A DNA stretch of 64,000 bases, from the NCBI RefSeq assembly GCF_015864665.1, contig NZ_JADYWU010000001.1:248001-312000 (forward strand), in the 5' to 3' direction. Origin of the DNA: Salinibacterium sp. SWN167 (GTDB lineage: Bacteria; Actinomycetota; Actinomycetes; Actinomycetales; Microbacteriaceae). Below, in pieces: positions 59,735 to 64,000 of the stretch (position 1 is its first letter; each line of letters begins with the position of its first letter). A model generated the notes under the pieces. The model ran no database searches. It was not told where the DNA came from and worked only from the letters and a program-made list of their open reading frames with translations. Made by a program: the position numbers and the translations under genes.

Positions 59735-60382
59735 CTAGGCGGCCGCTTTGGCGCGCGACAGGTCGACGAACAGGTCCGTGTTGAACTTGTAGGCGGCGAG
59801 TACTTCGTCGATGACGCGGTCACGCTCGGCGTCATCCCACTCGACAGCATCGAGCTGGTCGCGGTACGTGATTTTGAATTCTTTAGGCTTGGCGATCTGG
59901 TCGAAGAGGTAGAAGCCGACACCGTTGGTGTCGAATCCGAACTGGCGCTGCATGAGGGTGCGGATAACCTGGCCGCCCGAAAGGTCGCCGAGGTAACGGG
60001 TGTAGTGGTGAGCGATAAAGCCGCCAGCCCAGTCTTCGGCGGCAACCTCGCGCACGCGGGCGGCGTAGGCGGCAGCCGTGGGAAGAGGGGCGATCTGGTC
60101 GCGCCAGTCGGCACCGATCAGAAATTCGAGATCCGCTTCGATCGCGGGCAAGCGGGTGAGCTGCGAGGTGATGAACGGGGCAGCAACCGGGTTGCCGGCG
60201 AAGTGATCGGCGGCGGCTTCGATCGCTTCATAAATGAAGTAGTGCTGAGCGACTAGCGCGATGTAATCCTCGCGGGTTCCCTTGCCCGTCATGAGATCTT
60301 TCATGAAGTCGGCACCTTCGCTGTCGCCGTGGCTTGACCAGGTGCGCTCACGGAGTGCTTGCGAGAAAGGAATTACAGCCAC
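59735..60382 (-). CDS. hmuO: Biliverdin-producing heme oxygenase
   Basis: A 215-residue heme oxygenase of the HO-1/HmuO type, which opens heme to biliverdin, CO and Fe2+ and so recovers iron. The proximal heme ligand should be H18 in SSHGDSEGADFM, and the flexible distal helix has YLGDLSGGQVI. Length and helical makeup match the family. GTG 60382 is preceded by AGGAG. An iron-box-like palindrome lies about 20 bases upstream. It is convergent with the oxidoreductase. Confidence 0.95.
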   Translation of the reverse strand: MAVIPFSQALRERTWSSHGDSEGADFMKDLMTGKGTREDYIALVAQHYFIYEAIEAAADHFAGNPVAAPFITSQLTRLPAIEADLEFLIGADWRDQIAPLPTAAAYAARVREVAAEDWAGGFIAHHYTRYLGDLSGGQVIRTLMQRQFGFDTNGVGFYLFDQIAKPKEFKITYRDQLDAVEWDDAERDRVIDEVLAAYKFNTDLFVDLSRAKAAA

Positions 60383-60401
60383 GGAGTCTCCTAGAAGGGG
60401 G

Positions 60402-60420
60402 TTAGGTGACCCTCACTCTA
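60402..60420. promoter_or_regulatory. DtxR/IdeR-like iron box upstream of heme oxygenase
   Basis: TTAGGTGACCCTCACTCTA matches about 13 of 19 positions of the iron-box consensus, with a strong left half. It is weaker than the box before the siderophore operon. Iron repression of heme oxygenase is well known in Corynebacterium. Confidence 0.5.
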
Positions 60421-60525
60421 GTGCGGCGGTTTATTGCCCGGCATCATCCAAAAGTTGGTTAATCGCTCCGGAAAGCAGAATGCACCGGGGGAGAATCCAC
60501 AGCGGAAGAGTGCACCGCGGAGTGG

Positions 60526-61059
60526 CTAGTGGCCGACGTGGCTGGGGATGTCGAACAGGTCATCCACGTCATTGCCCTCCGTCGCCGGCCCATTGATGGT
60601 GGCGAGGGCAGTGAGGGTGAGAACGAAAACCACGAGTGCGCCCACCACGAGGGCGGTGATGTACCGCGCAACGCTCGGGGCGGAGGCAGTGGCGTCGGTG
60701 CCGTCACTGACGCGACGGAAGTGCCGCGCAAGCGACCCCGCTACGAACAGCTGGAGCACTGCGGCGATGCCCCAGGGGGCGACATCCAACACCGATCCGA
60801 GCGCACCGATGTGAAAAGTGGATGCTGCTGCCACCAGTGCTCCCCACGCGACGAGCGGTGCCAGCGCAACGACGATCGCGGCGCGAGGTGCCGGCAACTG
60901 GTCACGAGTGAAGGCGAGCAAGCCCCATCCGAGTTCGAGAATGCCCAGGATGCCGAGGGGAAGCGCAAGCCCGACGGGCGCGCCAATGATGAGCGCACAG
61001 TGAATAATGCCGACGCCCGCCGCGGCGAAGGCGAGCCAACTGCGACTGATGGCGGACAC
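60526..61059 (-). CDS. Multi-pass membrane protein, unknown
   Basis: A 177-residue protein with about five membrane helices. A central loop (RHFRRVSDGTDATASAPS) is followed by the last helix and an acidic, His-containing tail (DDLFDIPSHVGH). GTG 61059 is preceded by AGAGG. I do not recognise a family. It lies between heme oxygenase and a DUF4383 gene, all on the minus strand but separated by gaps, so cotranscription is uncertain. Confidence 0.7.
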   Translation of the reverse strand: MSAISRSWLAFAAAGVGIIHCALIIGAPVGLALPLGILGILELGWGLLAFTRDQLPAPRAAIVVALAPLVAWGALVAAASTFHIGALGSVLDVAPWGIAAVLQLFVAGSLARHFRRVSDGTDATASAPSVARYITALVVGALVVFVLTLTALATINGPATEGNDVDDLFDIPSHVGH

Positions 61060-61111
61060 TCGATACCTCTCTGGCGCTCGAGCTTCACCCGATCACGCTG
61101 TCGCCAGCAGT

Positions 61112-61519
61112 TTAAGCGCTGACGCCGGTGGCGCGCTTGTCGGCGCCGATGCCGACGAGGAGCAGAATGACGGCCGCACCAAAGTGCAGGGCATTGTCTG
61201 CTGCGTTGAGCGCGAGCACGTTGTAGGCGGAACCGACGAGCATCAGGCCCGCAAACCCGAGAACAAGAAAGGCGAAGCCGAGGGCCGAGTTGAGGGCGCG
61301 GGCGGCCGCACGGTTAGAAAGAGCCGCAAGAAGCAGGGCAGCACCAACAATGATGTGCACCACGTTGTGGAAACCGTTCACGCTGAAGACGTCGGCCAAC
61401 AGCGCGCCTTCGGTTGCAAAGAACTCGACTCCGGTGGTGACCAAGAATCCGAGCAGGCCGAAGAGAACGAAGAACGCTCCGACGATAGCTCCGAAAATGC
61501 GGTTGGGTGATCGAGTCAT
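61112..61519 (-). CDS. DUF4383 membrane protein
   Basis: A 135-residue four-helix membrane protein with the N-terminal RSPNRIFGAIVGAFFVLFGLLGFLVTTG and the FSVNGFHNVVHIIVGAALLLAAL region typical of DUF4383. That family is common in actinobacteria and uncharacterised. ATG 61519 follows AAGGGGGCACCAC and is preferred over a start 21 bases upstream. Confidence 0.85.
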   Translation of the reverse strand: MTRSPNRIFGAIVGAFFVLFGLLGFLVTTGVEFFATEGALLADVFSVNGFHNVVHIIVGAALLLAALSNRAAARALNSALGFAFLVLGFAGLMLVGSAYNVLALNAADNALHFGAAVILLLVGIGADKRATGVSA

Positions 61520-61628
61520 GTGGTGCCCCCTTGTGCGCACACTAGGTGAGTGCGCATCGTGTGCTCTCTATTCGTACTCGCACTAGAGGGGGTTTGGCTA
61601 GGGCAGGCGTAGGTGAATTTTCCCCATG

Positions 61629-61676
61629 AGCCGCAGTGCTGCAGAGCCGTAGTGCCACAGAGTCGCAGCGCCGCAG
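61629..61676. repeat. Degenerate 8-bp tandem array
   Basis: Six eight-base units (AGCCGCAG, TGCTGCAG, AGCCGTAG, TGCCACAG, AGTCGCAG, CGCCGCAG) all end in AG, mostly CAG. It lies in the gap between the DUF2470 stop (61703) and the DUF4383 start (61519), reading on the minus strand. Confidence 0.75.
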
Positions 61677-61702
61677 CACGATTGCCGGATGCCGCAGCAA
61701 CG

Positions 61703-62005
61703 CTAGCTGTGAGGTCGAGCCTCAACACCCAACTTTTCACACGCGGCGTCGTACAGTTTCACGATCTCATGGCGGATCTCCGCGCGCTCGCTGATCTCCG
61801 TGCTCCACGGCACCGTCACGTGGTGTTCGATGCCGTCGACATCCGAATACTGCCACGTGCCCTCGGTGCCGTCGAGCGACACCATGGCCGCAGAAATGGC
61901 GGAGGATTCTGCGAAGGCACGCACAATGAGCAGATTGTCATCGTTGTGGTCGCTGTTCATATGGGCGAGTACTGCGGACACAATTTCTTCACTGAAAGTA
62001 GTCAC
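61703..62005 (-). CDS. DUF2470 (HugZ C-terminal-like) protein
   Basis: A 100-residue stand-alone DUF2470 domain (SAVLAHMNSDHNDDNLLIVRAF, the family's histidine-rich start). This domain ends HugZ-type heme-degrading or heme-binding proteins. As a free domain, a role in heme handling is suggested by homology and by the nearby heme oxygenase. ATG 62005 is divergent from the copper ATPase. Confidence 0.85.
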   Translation of the reverse strand: MTTFSEEIVSAVLAHMNSDHNDDNLLIVRAFAESSAISAAMVSLDGTEGTWQYSDVDGIEHHVTVPWSTEISERAEIRHEIVKLYDAACEKLGVEARPHS

Positions 62006-62047
62006 GGCTCTACGGTAGCGGGGAGTCGTTGGGTTTGGGGTTGTTCC

Positions 62048-62064
62048 ATACCCTAGAGGGGTAT
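62048..62064. promoter_or_regulatory. CsoR-type copper operator
   Basis: ATACCCTAGAGGGGTAT is a near-perfect palindrome of the kind bound by the copper sensor CsoR (TACCC-N-GGGTA). It is 12 bases before the ATPase start codon. No csoR gene is in the window. Confidence 0.75.
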
Positions 62065-62076
62065 AGCGTGGCGCCC

Positions 62077-64000
62077 ATGGATGGAATGACCGAGCACGAC
62101 ACGCAGACCTCCCACAAGCAGCACTCTGGCCACTCTGGCCACTCTGGCCATAGCGATCATGTCGCGCAGTTCCGCCGCCTGTTCTGGATCATGCTGGTCA
62201 TGGCAATCCCAGTTGCCGGGTTCAGCATGATGTTCGCCCAGATTCTCGGCTACACGCTGCCCGAGAACATGGTCGTGCAGTGGATCTCCCCCGTGCTCGG
62301 CACCGTCATGTTCGTCTGGGGCGGCAAGCCATTCCTCACGGGCGGTTTTTCTGAGTTGAAAGCCCGTAAGCCGGGAATGATGCTGCTGATTTCTCTGGCG
62401 ATAACCGTCGCGTTCGTTGCATCATGGGCATCCACTCTCGGCCTCATCGCGGCCGAGCTCGACTTTTGGTGGGAGCTCGCGCTACTCATCGTTGTGATGC
62501 TGCTCGGTCACTGGGTCGAGATGCGGTCGCTGGCTCAGACCTCCAGCGCGCTCGACTCTCTTGCCGCTTTGCTTCCGGATGAAGCGGAGAAGGTTGAGGG
62601 CGACGACTTCGTCACCGTGCCGCCGGCTGACCTCGTGGTGGGCGACGTCGTCATCGTGCGCCCCGGCGGACGAGTGCCCGCCGACGGCGAAGTGATTGAC
62701 GGTTCAGCCGAGGTGGATGAGTCGATGATCACCGGAGAGTCGCAGCCGGTTAAGCGGGGCCTGGGCGACCGCGTCGTGGCGGGAACCGTTGCGACCGATA
62801 ACTCGATCCGGGTGAAGGTCACCGCGATTGGCGAGGACACGGCGCTCGCGGGCATCACGAAGCTCGTCGAAACGGCGCAAAGCTCGTCGTCACCCGCGCA
62901 GCGCATCGCCGACACCGCGGCGGGCTGGCTGTTCTGGTTCGCTCTCGGTGCCGCGGCGATTACCGCTACAGTGTGGACGCTCGCGGGGAGCCCCGATGAT
63001 GCGATCGTGCGCACCATCACCGTGCTTGTGATCGCGTGCCCGCATGCTTTGGGTCTTGCGATTCCGCTTGTCGTCTCGATTTCTACCGAGCGTGCTGCTC
63101 GCGCTGGGGTGCTCATCAAGGATCGTCTCGCTCTTGAAACCATGCGCAAGGTTGACACTGTGTTGTTCGACAAGACTGGCACCCTCACCAAGGGCGAGCC
63201 CGCTGTCACGCACGTGGTCGCTGTCGGGGAGTCGAGTGACGATGAGGTGATTCGGCTCGCTGCCGCCGCAGAGTTCGACAGCGAGCATCCGCTGGCCAAG
63301 GCCATTGTGACGGCAGCGAAAGATCGTGACCTCGACCGGGCGACAGCCTCACAATTCAGCTCGTCGAGCGGCGTAGGTGTCGAAGCCACCGTCGACGGAG
63401 CCACCATCAGCGTTGGTGGACCGAGCATGCTCCGCCAGCACGACCAAACCGCGGTCGAGGTGACCGCGACGTGGGCGGCTGAGGGCGCAATCATTCTGCA
63501 CGTGCTCTCGGACGGGCACGTAATTGGTGCGATCGGTCTCGCGGATGAAGTGCGCGAAGACTCCCGCCAGGCTGTCGATGCACTCCACGATCGTGGCATC
63601 ACCGTGGTCATGATCACGGGCGACGCGGATGCCGTTGCTCAGTCAGTAGCCGCCGAACTCGGCATCGACCGGGTGTTCTCGGGCGTGCATCCCGAAGACA
63701 AAGCAAGCAAAGTCGCCGAACTGCAGAAGGCAGGCGCCACTGTTGCCATGGTCGGTGACGGCGTGAACGATGCGCCGGCCCTTGCGCAGGCGGATGTCGG
63801 AATCGCGATCGGCGCCGGAACTGACGTAGCGATCGCTTCCGCCGGCGTCGTGCTCGCCAGTGACGACCCGCGCTCAGTGCTTGCCGTGATCGAACTCTCG
63901 CGCCGCAGCTACGGCAAGATGCGCCAAAACCTATGGTGGGCTGCCGGCTACAACCTCCTCGCAGTGCCGCTCGCCGCTGGCGTGCTTGCACCTATCGGCT
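62077..64000 (+). CDS. copB: Copper-translocating P1B-type ATPase, CPH subtype (partial, runs off the end)
   Basis: The first 641 residues are present, from ATG 62077; a second in-frame ATG at 62086 is possible. The N-terminus is histidine-rich, with three repeated HSG units, and has no CxxC heavy-metal domain. Then come two pairs of helices around the actuator domain (DESMITGESQPVKRG). The membrane metal site is CPH (C321-P322-H323), and the phosphorylated D365 lies in DKTGT. SEHPL, MITGD and VGDGVNDAPAL follow. CPH with a His-rich N-terminus marks the P1B-3 (CopB, Cu2+) subtype. The last helices lie beyond base 64000. Confidence 0.93.
   Translation, partial: MDGMTEHDTQTSHKQHSGHSGHSGHSDHVAQFRRLFWIMLVMAIPVAGFSMMFAQILGYTLPENMVVQWISPVLGTVMFVWGGKPFLTGGFSELKARKPGMMLLISLAITVAFVASWASTLGLIAAELDFWWELALLIVVMLLGHWVEMRSLAQTSSALDSLAALLPDEAEKVEGDDFVTVPPADLVVGDVVIVRPGGRVPADGEVIDGSAEVDESMITGESQPVKRGLGDRVVAGTVATDNSIRVKVTAIGEDTALAGITKLVETAQSSSSPAQRIADTAAGWLFWFALGAAAITATVWTLAGSPDDAIVRTITVLVIACPHALGLAIPLVVSISTERAARAGVLIKDRLALETMRKVDTVLFDKTGTLTKGEPAVTHVVAVGESSDDEVIRLAAAAEFDSEHPLAKAIVTAAKDRDLDRATASQFSSSSGVGVEATVDGATISVGGPSMLRQHDQTAVEVTATWAAEGAIILHVLSDGHVIGAIGLADEVREDSRQAVDALHDRGITVVMITGDADAVAQSVAAELGIDRVFSGVHPEDKASKVAELQKAGATVAMVGDGVNDAPALAQADVGIAIGAGTDVAIASAGVVLASDDPRSVLAVIELSRRSYGKMRQNLWWAAGYNLLAVPLAAGVLAPIG

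Overview
The window looks like chromosomal DNA of a high-GC actinobacterium, most likely a member of the Microbacteriaceae (Salinibacterium/Rhodoglobus-like). This rests on gene order (yidC-jag-rsmG-parA-parB; DUF6049-murJ-trxB-trxA; cca then rpsF-ssb-rpsR-rplI-dnaB; purB, tyrosine phosphatase, holin-like protein, hisC, E1/E2 dehydrogenase genes), on DtxR/IdeR-type iron boxes, a CsoR-type copper box, DasR-like operators and frequent GTG/TTG starts. No RNA gene, insertion sequence, prophage or CRISPR array was seen.

Region 1 (1-17.4 kb) is origin-proximal housekeeping. The tail of yidD, then yidC, jag, rsmG and parAB, read rightward; dnaA and oriC should lie a few kb left of base 1. Five parS sites, three perfect and two with one mismatch, lie between 1.58 and 4.90 kb, and a sixth degenerate one sits inside a dehydrogenase gene at 7.95 kb. 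A 1-kb non-coding gap after parB holds short tandem arrays. ddl, an aminotransferase, and the DUF6049-murJ-trxB-trxA group read leftward. cca and the rpsF-ssb-rpsR-rplI operon, with a likely S6:S18 autoregulatory leader, read rightward, followed by a DnaA-box-rich gap and dnaB.

Region 2 (18.8-39.9 kb) is metabolic and metal-related. It holds an iron-siderophore ABC system behind an iron box, purB, a low-molecular-weight tyrosine phosphatase, an inserted WXG-like/lipase-like pair, hisC, a three-gene 2-oxoacid dehydrogenase operon, an alditol-oxidase-like enzyme, and znuA-znuC-znuB-zur behind a Zur-like box. These are followed by the zinc-free forms of ribosomal proteins L28, L33 and S14, then HU.

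Region 3 (40-64 kb) is more accessory. It has a CopD-CtaG fusion, thrC, a MASE1 histidine kinase facing a response regulator-HEAT-glycosyltransferase operon, a Pif1-like helicase, and a leftward amino-sugar operon (GntR, GlcNAc kinase, SIS protein, GH84 hexosaminidase, ABC binding protein and two permeases). Facing that operon is an acetyltransferase that resembles the C-terminal domain of human O-GlcNAcase. The end carries heme oxygenase, a DUF2470 protein and a CPH-type copper ATPase that runs off the window.

The most notable points are the divergent GH84/O-GlcNAcase-like acetyltransferase locus with DasR-like operators, the kinase-RR-HEAT-glycosyltransferase module, the WXG/hydrolase pair, the DnaA-box cluster before dnaB, and several unrelated short-period tandem arrays at gene ends.
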